A DNA stretch of 64,000 nt from an uncultured Alistipes sp. (GTDB lineage Bacteria; Bacteroidota; Bacteroidia; Bacteroidales; Rikenellaceae), in NCBI GenBank assembly GCA_900770635.1, contig CAAGLB010000138.1:1-64000 (forward strand). The letters are read 5' to 3'. The notes under the pieces were generated by a model that saw only the letters and a list, made by a program, of their open reading frames with translations, did no database searches and was not told the DNA's origin. Below, piece after piece: positions 1 to 8,689 of the stretch (position 1 is the first letter of the stretch; each line of letters begins with the position of its first letter). The position numbers were made by a program, and so were the translations under genes.

Positions 1-177
1 ACGCTCCTTCTCCTCAGGTGCGTTATCGATAGAGTCGAATGAACGAAGCTCTGAAAGACCAGCCTTTGCAAGAACTGTAGTGATAGCAGCAGTAAGAGTA
101 GTCTTACCGTGGTCAACGTGACCGATAGTACCGATGTTCACGTGTGGTTTCGAACGATCGAATTTTTCTTTTGCCAT
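1..177 (-). CDS. tuf: Elongation factor Tu, N-terminal part (cut by window edge)
   Basis: The first 59 codons of EF-Tu, the GTPase that carries aminoacyl-tRNA to the ribosome. The visible protein starts MAKEKFDRSKPHVNIGTIGH and contains the G1/P-loop GHVDHGKTT at residues 19-27. The rest lies beyond base 1. The start is the ATG at 175-177. It lies downstream of three tRNA genes on the same strand, the order seen in many bacteria (tRNA-Thr, -Tyr, -Gly, then tuf), so co-transcription from the promoter near 670 is likely. Identity is certain. Confidence 0.98.
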   Translation of the reverse strand, partial: MAKEKFDRSKPHVNIGTIGHVDHGKTTLTAAITTVLAKAGLSELRSFDSIDNAPEEKER

Positions 178-299
178 AGTAATATAAGTTTTAAGTTTTT
201 AAAGTTACTTAATCCAATCTTAATCGACAAATTGCACAATACGCACCACCTCTTCAACCCTTGTGAAGTGATGGATGGCGCACCGCACTTGTCTAAGTG

Positions 300-372
300 A
301 GCGGAAGACGAGGCTCAAACTCGCGACCCATAGCTTGGAAGGCTATTGCTCTATCAACTGAGCTACTTCCGC
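300..372 (-). tRNA. tRNA-Gly (TCC anticodon)
   Basis: A full cloverleaf on the minus strand. The 7-bp acceptor stem is GCGGAAG/CTTCCGC, the D arm is GCTC/GAGC, the anticodon arm is ATAGC-CTTCCAA-GCTAT with anticodon TCC, and the T arm carries TTTGAGC in the loop. The discriminator is T. CCA is not encoded. It lies between tRNA-Tyr and tuf. Confidence 0.96.
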
Positions 373-451
373 AAAAATACACCGTTCAGAGCCCGCCTCA
401 CCAACCATTCATTGATGAATCTTTGCAACTCCAACCGGCGTCAAAAAAAAG

Positions 452-534
452 TGGGAAGAGATGGATTCGAACCACCGAAGGTAACAACCAGCAGATTTAC
501 AGTCTGCCCCATTTGGCCACTCTGGTATCTTCCC
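452..534 (-). tRNA. tRNA-Tyr (GTA anticodon)
   Basis: A class II tRNA with a long variable arm, 83 nt, on the minus strand. The acceptor stem is GGGAAGA/TCTTCCC, the anticodon stem is GCAGA/TCTGC around a loop with anticodon GTA, and the T loop is GGTTCGAATCC. The length and extra arm fit bacterial tRNA-Tyr. It is the middle gene of a three-tRNA cluster upstream of tuf. Confidence 0.96.
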
Positions 535-572
535 AATATTTAGGCCCCTTTTCAGGAGCCTTTTAGATTAAG

Positions 573-646
573 AGCCGATGGAGGGATTCGAACCCCCGAC
601 CAGCTGATTACAAATCAGCTGCTCTGGCCAACTGAGCTACATCGGC
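573..646 (-). tRNA. tRNA-Thr (TGT anticodon)
   Basis: A minus-strand cloverleaf with acceptor stem GCCGATG/CATCGGC, D arm AGCTCAGTTGG, anticodon loop TTTGTAA (anticodon TGT, reads ACA) and T arm GGGGG-TTCGAAT-CCCTC. The discriminator is T. It is first in the cluster, directly downstream of a strong promoter. Confidence 0.96.
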
Positions 647-1027
647 ATTAACCATTTCGGAGTGCAAAGGTACGACATTTTTTTTAACTTCCAAATTTTT
701 TGCAAACTTTTTTCAAAAAATTTTCAAAAAAAATTCGTACGCCCTATCAAAGAACCAATTTTCGCAACTCGCAATAGCGTTTATCGGAAAATCGAGTGCA
801 AATATATAACTATTTTGCGAAACGTGAAACACAAAACATACTTTTTTTTATGTCAACCCCTATTTTTTTCGCAATATCGACATTTTAGCGCTTATACCTA
901 TATATATAATAAAAAGGGAAGTGAGCAGCAATATGGCAAAACAATTGCCCGCCGAGCTACAAAATCACAAAGAACAGAGCCTTCCTACCACAAAACAAGT
1001 AATGACACACAAACAGAGGCAGACAAA
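647..1027. other. AT-rich intergenic region
   Basis: 380 bp between the tRNA promoter and the end of the serine hydrolase gene. Apart from the tRNA promoter (665-695) it is strongly AT-rich with A/T runs. Possible small ORFs here have no ribosome-binding context or recognisable protein. No RNA gene was seen. Confidence 0.6.
665..695 (-). promoter_or_regulatory. Promoter of the tRNA-Thr/Tyr/Gly-tuf unit
   Basis: On the minus strand, TTTGG (691-695) and TACCTTTG (665-672) are separated by 18 bp. This matches the Bacteroidota sigma-ABfr consensus of -33 TTTG and -7 TAnnTTTG. Transcription would start about 10-15 bp before tRNA-Thr. Confidence 0.85.
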
Positions 1028-2305
1028 TTACATTATAGCCGCGCCGACAATCGTCGCCAGCTTCGAACGTATCTCTAACGGGAAGCGTTTACCTGTTATA
1101 TGCGCACGATTTGTCAGCACGACGATGGCAACATCCAGCTCGGGATCTATGACTATGGATGTTCCCGTAGCGCCAGTATGACCTATTGTTGAGCCACTGA
1201 GCAGATCGCCACCTGTCTGCGAGCACGCTGAATAGTGCTCCCAGCCGAGTGTTCTATTAAACATCTCGTAGCCACGAGAGCGTGTCATCATAGCATTAAC
1301 GGCACGTGGCGACAGAATCTCTGTTGTGCCCATCGAGCCACCATTGAGCAACATTGCCGAATAGAGCATCAAGTCGTCGAGCGTTGAGAACAACCCCGCA
1401 TTACCCGACACGCCACCCATGCCCACACGTGACAATGGATCGTGGACAACGCCGCGAAGCAGCACCCCATCTTCGATAGATGTGGGAGCTACATGCTGTG
1501 CATACTCCTCCGATGGCAAGAAACAGGTATTGTGCATGCCGAGAGGCCTAAAAACATTCTGCTCGGCATACTCATCTATGCGTTTTCCTGTGACCTGCTC
1601 GACGATATATCCAAGAGCAATATAGTTAAGACAGCTATACAGACGCTTGGTGCGGGCCACCGACACTCGATCACAAGTGGCTATATAGTGAATCACCGAG
1701 TCACGACATGGGAACACGGCATGAGGATATGTCGTCTGCAAGCGGCTAACCGACACATAGGATGGAAGTCCCGATGTGTGAGTCATAAGATCGGCGATAC
1801 GGACTCTAACGGTGTCACGAGGGGCATCTTTTGATGCCCAGCCCTTGAAGCCAGGGATATACTTATCTACCCTATCACCAAGCGTTATCTCGCCACGCTC
1901 CAAAAGTTGTAGGACGGATGTTGCCACCGCCACAGGCTTGGTTAGCGACGCAAGGTCGAAGCGAGTATCGATGGTCATATCCTCGTCGCCACCTATGGTC
2001 TGGCGCTTGCCAAAGCTCTTGCGATATACCACCATACCATGACGCACTACACCCACCACAGCACCAGGAAATGCACCAGCATCGATATACTCCTCGACGA
2101 GGCTATCGATGCGAGTAAGACGGCGGCTATCGACGCCAACACTCTCGGGCGAGGCCATAGGCAACTGTCTGCTTACACGCTTAGCATCATGGGCAAAAGC
2201 GCTAACACTCATATTGCTAAAAGCATAACCGCCCGCAAATACCAATCCCACAGCTATTGCCAACCACACAAATATCGACATAGCAACACGTCTATTCTCC
2301 TTCAT
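1028..2305 (-). CDS. Serine hydrolase, beta-lactamase/penicillin-binding (class C-like) family
   Basis: A 425-residue protein of the PF00144 family (class C beta-lactamases, DD-peptidases, esterases). Residues 7-30 are hydrophobic and act as an uncleaved anchor or signal, so the enzyme acts outside the inner membrane. The nucleophile motif is S120-L-T-K123 (FDLASLTKP). The Tyr motif is YSCLNY, where most family members have YSN. The KTG-like motif is IGHTGATGTS near the C-terminus. The ATG at 2303-2305 is chosen because an AAGGAG ribosome-binding site lies 7 bp upstream, and the upstream TTG start falls inside the -7 box. Substrate unknown: it could be a peptidoglycan peptide or an ester. Confidence 0.85.
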   Translation of the reverse strand: MKENRRVAMSIFVWLAIAVGLVFAGGYAFSNMSVSAFAHDAKRVSRQLPMASPESVGVDSRRLTRIDSLVEEYIDAGAFPGAVVGVVRHGMVVYRKSFGKRQTIGGDEDMTIDTRFDLASLTKPVAVATSVLQLLERGEITLGDRVDKYIPGFKGWASKDAPRDTVRVRIADLMTHTSGLPSYVSVSRLQTTYPHAVFPCRDSVIHYIATCDRVSVARTKRLYSCLNYIALGYIVEQVTGKRIDEYAEQNVFRPLGMHNTCFLPSEEYAQHVAPTSIEDGVLLRGVVHDPLSRVGMGGVSGNAGLFSTLDDLMLYSAMLLNGGSMGTTEILSPRAVNAMMTRSRGYEMFNRTLGWEHYSACSQTGGDLLSGSTIGHTGATGTSIVIDPELDVAIVVLTNRAHITGKRFPLEIRSKLATIVGAAIM

Positions 2306-2310
2306 AGATA

Positions 2311-2317
2311 CTCCTTT
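2311..2317 (-). promoter_or_regulatory. Shine-Dalgarno site of the serine hydrolase gene
   Basis: The minus-strand sequence AAAGGAG lies close before the ATG at 2305. Most genes in this window lack such a site, as is common in Bacteroidota. Here it decides the start codon. Confidence 0.7.
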
Positions 2318-2335
2318 CTTAGTTTCGTTATGGCA

Positions 2336-2343
2336 CAAAGGTA
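2336..2343 (-). promoter_or_regulatory. -7 promoter element of the serine hydrolase gene
   Basis: TACCTTTG on the minus strand, about 30 bp before the ATG at 2305. It matches the TAnnTTTG consensus. No clear -33 box was identified. Confidence 0.7.
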
Positions 2344-2395
2344 CGAAAAAGCGAGATAAAAACCGCTTAGCTAAGCAAATTAAATTTCAGAAAAA

Positions 2396-2431
2396 CGAAG
2401 GGTGTCCAACAATATTGAAGGACACCCTCTT
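2396..2431 (-). terminator. Terminator of the PLP enzyme gene (GGGTGTCC type)
   Basis: An 8-bp perfect stem GGGTGTCC/GGACACCC with a 12-nt loop, followed by a T-rich tract on the minus strand. It lies 25 bp beyond the stop at 2456. Nearly the same hairpin recurs at 15377-15413. Confidence 0.8.
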
Positions 2432-2455
2432 TACTATGGAAGTTGTATAATCCCA

Positions 2456-3724
2456 CTACCTAACCTTAAACTCGGGATCAGCCATCTGAGGAATAGGCTT
2501 AATATACTCGCCAGCCTCGAACTTAGCACGTACGGCCTTGAAGGTGTTGATGGTGTACTCCACATCCTCCATTGTGTGGGCAGCAGTAGGTATCACACGC
2601 AAGATAATCTCGCCCTTAGGAATAACGGGATAGATGACAATAGAGCAGAACAGACCATAGTTCTCACGAAGGTCAACGATAAGGTTTGTACCCTCCTCGT
2701 TGCCACCCTTCATATAGATAGGTGTCACAGGCGACTGCGTAACGCCAATATCAAAGCCATTCTCGATGAGTCCCTTCTGCAAAGCACGAGTAATCTCCCA
2801 CAACTTCTCTTGATACTCGGGGTGCTTGCGTATGAGGTCGAGGCGCTTCAATGCACCTATGACCATAGGCATAGGCAACGACTTGGCATATAGCTGCGAA
2901 CGCATGTTATAGCGGAAGAGGTTGATAAGCCAACGTGGACCTGCAACAAAAGCACCGATGCCTGCCATCGACTTGGCAAAGGTGTTGAACAACACGTCGA
3001 TCTGGTCCTGCACACCAAAATGGTCGCCCGTGCCACGTCCACCCTTACCCATTGTGCCGAAGCCATGAGCATCGTCAACAAGGAGGCGGAACTGGAACTC
3101 GCTCTTTAACTTAACAATAACGTCCAAAAAGCCGAGGTCACCCTTCATTCCGAACACGCCCTCGGTGATCACCAACACACCACCATTCTGCTTATCAGCA
3201 AGTTCTGTTGCGTGTTTAAGTTGCAAACGTAGCGACTCCTCGTCGTTATGCGCAAATACAAAGCGCTTACCTGGGTGCATGCGTAGGCCGTCGATGATAC
3301 ATGCGTGACACTCCTTGTCGTAGACAACAACATCTCGTGGAGTGAGCAAACAGTCGATAATAGAGATCATGCCCTGATAGCCGAAGTTCAGAAGGAAGGC
3401 ATCCTCCTTGCCTACGAACTCGGCGAGCTCACGCTCGAGCTGCTCGTGATATTTTGTCTGTCCCGACATCATGCGGGCACCCATAGGGTATGCCATACCA
3501 AACTCCTCAGCACCCTTAGCATCTGCCTCACGCACCTCGGGGTGGTTGGCCAAGCCAAGATAGTTGTTCAAGCTCCAATTCAGCACAGGCTTGCCACGAA
3601 ACATCATGTGTGGGCCAAGCTCGCCCTCGAGCTTTGGAAATGCAAAGTAGCCATGTACAGCCGACATATACTGACCGATAGGGCCACCAGCATTGTTCGA
3701 TAAACGATCAAAAATATCTACCAT
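2456..3724 (-). CDS. PLP-dependent alpha-oxoamine synthase family enzyme
   Basis: 422 residues of the aminotransferase class II fold. The family covers 8-amino-7-oxononanoate synthase, 2-amino-3-ketobutyrate CoA ligase and serine palmitoyltransferase, which condense an amino acid with an acyl-CoA. Visible landmarks are NNYLGLANHP (residues ~49-58), GARMMSGQTKYHEQLE, DDAHGFGTMGKGGRG (the Asp that contacts the PLP ring nitrogen) and FAKSMAGIGAF with the likely PLP lysine. Serine palmitoyltransferase for sphingolipids is attractive in a Bacteroidales cell, but the subtype cannot be fixed by eye. The gene stands alone with its own promoter and terminator. Confidence 0.82.
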   Translation of the reverse strand: MVDIFDRLSNNAGGPIGQYMSAVHGYFAFPKLEGELGPHMMFRGKPVLNWSLNNYLGLANHPEVREADAKGAEEFGMAYPMGARMMSGQTKYHEQLERELAEFVGKEDAFLLNFGYQGMISIIDCLLTPRDVVVYDKECHACIIDGLRMHPGKRFVFAHNDEESLRLQLKHATELADKQNGGVLVITEGVFGMKGDLGFLDVIVKLKSEFQFRLLVDDAHGFGTMGKGGRGTGDHFGVQDQIDVLFNTFAKSMAGIGAFVAGPRWLINLFRYNMRSQLYAKSLPMPMVIGALKRLDLIRKHPEYQEKLWEITRALQKGLIENGFDIGVTQSPVTPIYMKGGNEEGTNLIVDLRENYGLFCSIVIYPVIPKGEIILRVIPTAAHTMEDVEYTINTFKAVRAKFEAGEYIKPIPQMADPEFKVR

Positions 3725-3756
3725 TATTCAAAGTGTTTAGTTATTTTTAGCGTTGG

Positions 3757-3764
3757 CAAAGGTA
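3757..3764 (-). promoter_or_regulatory. -7 promoter element of the PLP enzyme gene
   Basis: TACCTTTG on the minus strand, 33 bp before the ATG at 3724. It is an exact TAnnTTTG match. Confidence 0.75.
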
Positions 3765-3842
3765 ATATTTTTTCATCGTCGCAGGGTAAATCGGCCAACA
3801 AAAAGAATATATCACAACCAAAATTAAGTAAAAATACCTACA

Positions 3843-4427
3843 TCAATCGTCCACCTCCTTCACCCTATCGGAGATGTCGTAGAGTTTAAAACCGAGAGCT
3901 ACGGCCGACACGCCATAGGCTACAAAGGCAATGCCAATGAAGAGTATTAGCGCCTCGATGCCGAAGCTTTCGGGCAGAAGCAGCACCACAAAGGAGATGG
4001 CGATCATTACGACAGCGCCCAATATAACCCATCCCGCATTGCGAATACGATAGCTTCTGAGGTCCAAGCCCTGCACCAACACAACCACACCACGACACAG
4101 CAGCCAGATGCCAAACAACAATGGCAGCATGACAACGGCAAATAGGGTGTTGAACATCAGTGCGACACCTATTATTATATCGACGATGGCAGCAATAACC
4201 ACCCAGGCGTTGCGCACAAAGCTGTTGTCGGTACTAAAACATTGTATTAGGTTGAAAATTCCGCTGAGCAGCACAGCAACACCAAGCCACAGAGCCACAG
4301 CCAGATAGCTCGCCACAGGATTGATAAACACTATTATGCCAGCAGCGATAGCCACCAGACCAACGATTATCGAGAGCCACCAACGTCCTATTGATTGCTC
4401 GCTTGTTTTTGTGGTGTAGTTACTCAT
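3843..4427 (-). CDS. DUF308 / HdeD-family membrane protein
   Basis: A 194-residue integral membrane protein with about six hydrophobic segments (WWLSIIVGLVAIAAGIIVF, AVALWLGVAVLLSGIFNL and others) arranged as three pairs, as in the HdeD/DUF308 family. The family includes the E. coli acid-resistance protein HdeD, but its molecular role is poorly known. The ATG at 4425-4427 is preferred over a TTG four codons upstream. It ends with a short charged tail (DRVKEVDD). It is divergent from the GH20 gene at 4579. Confidence 0.8.
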   Translation of the reverse strand: MSNYTTKTSEQSIGRWWLSIIVGLVAIAAGIIVFINPVASYLAVALWLGVAVLLSGIFNLIQCFSTDNSFVRNAWVVIAAIVDIIIGVALMFNTLFAVVMLPLLFGIWLLCRGVVVLVQGLDLRSYRIRNAGWVILGAVVMIAISFVVLLLPESFGIEALILFIGIAFVAYGVSAVALGFKLYDISDRVKEVDD

Positions 4428-4507
4428 AAAGCAAAACAATTTTTAGATTCTTCGCACAACTATCGTGCAACATATATCCAACAAATAATTTTGAGCTGGG
4501 CTACATA

Positions 4508-4539
4508 TTTGTTTTATACGGCAATATTTCGTATCTTTG
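4508..4539 (+). promoter_or_regulatory. Promoter of the GH20 gene at 4579
   Basis: TTTG (4508-4511) and TATCTTTG (4532-4539) are spaced by 20 bp. Predicted transcription start is near 4545, giving a ~34-nt leader. Confidence 0.75.
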
Positions 4540-4578
4540 TAAAATCGTATGACTTAATACATAAGCACAATAACTATT

Positions 4579-6162
4579 ATGAAACGAGCTTTAACAATGT
4601 TTGCTGCGTTTGTTGCAGCAATAATCATCTCGGCAACAGCCTTTGCCGAGGAGCCACACATCATCCCACAGCCATCATACATCGAGATGCACCAGGGTGA
4701 GTTTATGGTAACCCCAAAGACAAAGATTGTTGTCTACGACGAGGCGTGGACCGCAGCTGAGGTGTTTGCCACCGACATGCAGAAGTTCTTTGGTGGCAAG
4801 AAGCCTATGGCATGCGCTAAGCGTGGCAACGGCATCAAGGTGCGCACCGACAACAACATCGCTGCCGAGGGCTACGAGCTATATGTTCAGCCACACGAGA
4901 TTTTCGTCACAGGAGGCTCGGAGGCTGGCGTCTACTACGGATTGCAGACCTTGCGCCAGATGATCGTGGCTAACAACGGCGCTGTGCCTTGCTGCTTCAT
5001 CGCCGACGAGCCATCGTTCAAGTATCGTGGTGTGCACATGGACGTATGTCGTCACTTCTTTACCGTTGACGAGGTAAAGCGCTATATCGACATCATCGCA
5101 GCTCACAAGGTTAACCGCCTACACTGGCACCTTACCGACGACCAGGGCTGGCGTATCGAGATTAAGTGCTACCCAGAGCTTACTGCCAAGGGCTCAATGC
5201 GCAAGGAGACACTTGTAGGTCATGGCCTAAAACCCGAGAAGTGGGATGGCACACCTTATGGTGGCTTCTACACCCAGGAGGAGGTTCGTGACATCGTGGC
5301 ATACGCCCAGAAGCGCTTTGTGACCATCATCCCCGAGATCGAGATGCCTGGCCATGCACAGGCTGCCCTCCATGCCTATCCTTGGCTTGGCTGCCACGAG
5401 CAGATTGTCGACGTATGGACAACATGGGGCGTGACACCCGAGGTATTGTGCGCAGGCAAGGAGTCTACATACGAGTTCTTGGAGAATGTATTGGCCGAGG
5501 TTGTCGAGCTATTTCCATCTGAGATTATTCATATTGGTGGCGACGAGTGTCCAAAAGATCGCTGGAAGGAGTGCGAGCACTGCCAGGCTAAGATGCAGGC
5601 TGAAGGTCTTGAGTCTGAAGAGGAGTTGCAGGGCTATCTTGTGGCTCGCATCGAGAAGTATCTCAACTCTAAGGGCCGCCGCATCATCGGCTGGGACGAG
5701 ATATTGGAGGGTGGCGTGACACCTACGGCTACTGTCATGGCATGGCGTGGTGCTAAGATTGGCGCCTATGCTGCCGAGCGTGGCAACGAGGTGGTAATGG
5801 CTCCACTGCCAATCTGCTACTTCGACTTCTACCAGACTGAGAGCCGCGAGGGTGAAGGCCTACGCATCGGTGGCCACATCAACTTCGAGAAGGTATATGG
5901 CTGGAACCCATACGAGGGCATCAGCGACGAGGCACGCAAGAACATCATCGGCGTTCAGTGTAACGTATGGAGCGAGTATCTCAAGACTATGCCTATGCTC
6001 GAGGCACAGCTTCTCCCACGCCTTGCTGCCATGTGCGAGGTGCAGTGGTCGGTAGACCGTCGCAACGAGGCAACCATCCGTGAGAAGATGAACACCCTAC
6101 GCAAGTTCTACGACGCCAACGGCTGGAACTATGCACCTTACTACTTCGAGGGCAGAAAATAG
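4579..6162 (+). CDS. Beta-N-acetylhexosaminidase, glycoside hydrolase family 20
   Basis: 527 residues, with a signal peptide (residues 1-23, ending ATAFA). An N-terminal GH20b domain (~25-145, with GVYYGLQTLRQM) precedes the TIM barrel. Barrel motifs are HMDVCRHFF, HWHLTDDQGWR, IIPEIEMPGHAQAAL and the catalytic pair D322-E323 in IHIGGDECP. The enzyme removes terminal GlcNAc or GalNAc by substrate-assisted catalysis, here in the periplasm or at the outer membrane. Likely substrates are host mucin or N-glycans, or peptidoglycan-derived sugars. It has no lipobox and no C-terminal binding domain. A second, longer GH20 lies at 15431. Confidence 0.95.
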   Translation: MKRALTMFAAFVAAIIISATAFAEEPHIIPQPSYIEMHQGEFMVTPKTKIVVYDEAWTAAEVFATDMQKFFGGKKPMACAKRGNGIKVRTDNNIAAEGYELYVQPHEIFVTGGSEAGVYYGLQTLRQMIVANNGAVPCCFIADEPSFKYRGVHMDVCRHFFTVDEVKRYIDIIAAHKVNRLHWHLTDDQGWRIEIKCYPELTAKGSMRKETLVGHGLKPEKWDGTPYGGFYTQEEVRDIVAYAQKRFVTIIPEIEMPGHAQAALHAYPWLGCHEQIVDVWTTWGVTPEVLCAGKESTYEFLENVLAEVVELFPSEIIHIGGDECPKDRWKECEHCQAKMQAEGLESEEELQGYLVARIEKYLNSKGRRIIGWDEILEGGVTPTATVMAWRGAKIGAYAAERGNEVVMAPLPICYFDFYQTESREGEGLRIGGHINFEKVYGWNPYEGISDEARKNIIGVQCNVWSEYLKTMPMLEAQLLPRLAAMCEVQWSVDRRNEATIREKMNTLRKFYDANGWNYAPYYFEGRK

Positions 6163-6184
6163 TCGTAGCACACTAACAAAAGCA

Positions 6185-6226
6185 AACTACCCTGGGTTCG
6201 TACCGCAATGTACGCCCAGGGTAGTT
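6185..6226. terminator. Bidirectional terminator between GH20 and the TonB receptor
   Basis: A 12-bp perfect stem AACTACCCTGGG/CCCAGGGTAGTT with an 18-nt loop. It lies in the 84-bp gap between two convergent genes and is followed by T-rich sequence on both strands. Confidence 0.85.
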
Positions 6227-6246
6227 TTCGTTTAATCGGTGCTCTA

Positions 6247-8559
6247 CTACATGAAGAGCTTAACGCCAAAGAAGTAGGTACGTGGCATTGATGGGCCATA
6301 GACATAGGCCGAGTCACGACCTGCGCCCCTATCCAAATCCTGCTGGTAGGCATCAAATATATTCTTGATGCCGGCACTGAGCTGAAGGCTGATAACATTT
6401 GTGATGCGGAAGGTGTAGTCCAACTTAAAGCCCATATCGAAGAACGAACGAGTCATAACATCGGAGTCGGGGTGTACAACGCCATCTATATCGGTGTATG
6501 AGGCATGCTGCACGAGCATAGGGCCTGTAAACGTACCAAAGAGCGAGGCATCGAAGTTCTTGGTAAGGTAGAAGTTAGAGTTGAAATATCCGTAGTGCTC
6601 GGGTGAGCGGAACATTGTGCGCTGCGCCTCGACAGTTTCGCTCCACTGCTCAGGCTCAACATACATACTCTTCTGGTAGGTATAGCCAAACTGCACATCG
6701 AACACATTAGGAATACCAACCTTACCCTCAAACGTAACACCGCCGATGCGTGCACCCGAAGCGTTGCGACGCTCGTTGATAATAACACCATCTTCAACAC
6801 CCACCTTCTCGAGTGTAAAGACGTCGTCAAGCATAGTATAAAAACCCTCGACGAGGAAGTTGGTCTGCAAGCGACCAAAGTTGTAGTAGTAGTCTGCCGA
6901 GATGTTCATCGAGTGTGAGTACTCGGGACGCAAATCCTTCGACAGACGAATTACCGACACCGTATGATTGAGGGCATCGATATGCAAATCTTCGTTATAG
7001 GCCTGTGGCGCACGATAACCACTCGAGTAGCTGGCACGGAGTCCAAGATCCTCGATAGGGCTATAACGCAAGGTCACTCGTGGCGAGAACACAGGGCTCG
7101 AGATCATGTTGTGCTTGTCAAGGCGGAAGCCAACAAGGGCATTAAACTTATCGCTCTTCCACTCGTTTTGGGCAAATAGGCCAACTACCTGTGTTGACTG
7201 ATCGATAAGGCGGTCGGTGGCTATATAGTAGTCGTTCAACGAGTTGTAGTTATACTCGATGCCTGCTGTAAGCTCTGCAGGAAGACCAGCCTTATAGCTA
7301 AAGGTGTACTGACCACCTCCGACGAACGTGAGGTCACGTGTAGTGCCATAGGCATCAGGATTCATATCTGCGCCAAAGTAGCTCGAACGATCGATACCCT
7401 GAGCCGACACATAGGCGTTTGCTCGGTGCTTGATGCTTGGGAAGTAGCTGAAACCGATGCTACCGCCATTGATGCTGTGGTCCGCCTGTTCGCAGAGCAT
7501 GGCCATGTGTGGCGCCTTCGAGAGGTTATCGCCACCACGTCTAAAATCGTGAATATGGTGATACTCAGCTGTTAGGCGAGAGTGTGTCGATGTTTTGTAG
7601 TAGGCACGGAAGCCCAAAGTGCGAGAGTTTAGCTTGGTGATGTCGGTAAAGCCATCGTCATTGCGATCATATCCACCACGACTCTTAACCTGACCAAAGA
7701 CATAAGCACCCATCTTATAGTCGTCAGAGATGAAGGCACCTCCCAACGAGGTGTTGATATCGGGTGTGCCATCCTCCATGATGTTCGTGGTATTCGACAA
7801 CGAGAGGGTATTGCGCAGAGGATCCTTGGTGATGATGTTTACAATGCCACCAATAGCGCTCGAGCCAAAGAGTGCCGAGCCACCACCACGTATCACCTCC
7901 ACACGCTCAACCATTGCCACAGGCATAAGGTCAAGGCCATAGACACCCGCAAGTGACGAGAATATAGCACGACTATCGAGCAATATCTGCGAATACTGAC
8001 CTTCGAGGCCATTGATGCGTAGCTGCGGAGCACCACAGTTGCCACATGTGGTCTCTACACGCAAGCCCGGTTGGAAGTTCATAGCCTCCGACAGGCTCGA
8101 CGAGGCAGTACCCTCAAACAGCGTTGCCGAAGATACGGTTACCACCGTAGCTGTCTGACGACGATTTGTCTCGTTGCGTGTGGCCGACACCACTACCTCG
8201 TCAACGAGCGTCACACTCTCGATAAGGCTAAAATTATGCTCCTCGGAGATACCTCTCTTGGCAGTGTAGGGCATCTCGACAGTGCCATAACCTAAGGCTG
8301 TAACAACAAGAGTGTGCTCGCCCTCGGGTATATTATTAATTTTATAGTGTCCCGTAGCATCTGCTGCACAGCCGATGGTCGTGCCCTTGATGGCAACAGT
8401 GGCATAGGGGATATGCTCGCCCGTAGTGAGGTCAATAATATGGCCAAAGATGTTGGCGTCGGAGGGTTTTGTAGGCTCTGAAGAAGTGGTGTAAGGTGCG
8501 TTACTCATCAGCGCAAAAGGGATGACGAGTAGCAAAAGTGTTAAGATGTGTCGCTTCAT
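6247..8559 (-). CDS. TonB-dependent outer-membrane receptor with CarboxypepD_reg-like domain
   Basis: 770 residues. It has a signal peptide (MKRHILTLL start), a carboxypeptidase-regulatory-like beta domain (~30-115: YATVAIKGTTIGCAADATGH), a possible TonB box near DEVVVSATR, a plug domain (NGLEGQYSQILLD, VERVEVIRGGGSALFGS, GGIVNIITKDP) and a ~22-strand barrel ending in YFFGVKLFM. The plug carries a CGNCG cysteine pair, unusual for siderophore receptors and a possible metal site. The ATG at 8557-8559 is chosen: the ORF is open 94 codons further up but without a signal peptide, and the -7 box lies in between. A His-rich exported protein is encoded just upstream, which suggests a metal substrate, though this is inference. 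Confidence 0.93.
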   Translation of the reverse strand: MKRHILTLLLLVIPFALMSNAPYTTSSEPTKPSDANIFGHIIDLTTGEHIPYATVAIKGTTIGCAADATGHYKINNIPEGEHTLVVTALGYGTVEMPYTAKRGISEEHNFSLIESVTLVDEVVVSATRNETNRRQTATVVTVSSATLFEGTASSSLSEAMNFQPGLRVETTCGNCGAPQLRINGLEGQYSQILLDSRAIFSSLAGVYGLDLMPVAMVERVEVIRGGGSALFGSSAIGGIVNIITKDPLRNTLSLSNTTNIMEDGTPDINTSLGGAFISDDYKMGAYVFGQVKSRGGYDRNDDGFTDITKLNSRTLGFRAYYKTSTHSRLTAEYHHIHDFRRGGDNLSKAPHMAMLCEQADHSINGGSIGFSYFPSIKHRANAYVSAQGIDRSSYFGADMNPDAYGTTRDLTFVGGGQYTFSYKAGLPAELTAGIEYNYNSLNDYYIATDRLIDQSTQVVGLFAQNEWKSDKFNALVGFRLDKHNMISSPVFSPRVTLRYSPIEDLGLRASYSSGYRAPQAYNEDLHIDALNHTVSVIRLSKDLRPEYSHSMNISADYYYNFGRLQTNFLVEGFYTMLDDVFTLEKVGVEDGVIINERRNASGARIGGVTFEGKVGIPNVFDVQFGYTYQKSMYVEPEQWSETVEAQRTMFRSPEHYGYFNSNFYLTKNFDASLFGTFTGPMLVQHASYTDIDGVVHPDSDVMTRSFFDMGFKLDYTFRITNVISLQLSAGIKNIFDAYQQDLDRGAGRDSAYVYGPSMPRTYFFGVKLFM

Positions 8560-8590
8560 AATGATATGTTTTACCGTTTGCTTTTGGGTG

Positions 8591-8598
8591 CAAAGGTA
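8591..8598 (-). promoter_or_regulatory. -7 promoter element of the TonB receptor gene
   Basis: TACCTTTG on the minus strand, 32 bp before the chosen start at 8559. It argues against the longer upstream reading of the frame. Confidence 0.75.
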
Positions 8599-8689
8599 GA
8601 CAAATGGGCACAGTGACACAATCGCCACAGTGCGGTAAATAGTTGTTTGTGTATTAGTTAAAAATGGGGATATGAGGTTACGTAACGCC

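Noticed and set aside
178..299. A fourth tRNA between tRNA-Gly and tuf
   Set aside because: No cloverleaf could be drawn; the stretch is an AT-rich leader with no T-loop GTTCGA signature.
662..1181. Plus-strand ORFs of 138 and 86 codons
   Set aside because: They lie in AT-rich non-coding DNA or antisense to the serine hydrolase and have no recognisable protein features.
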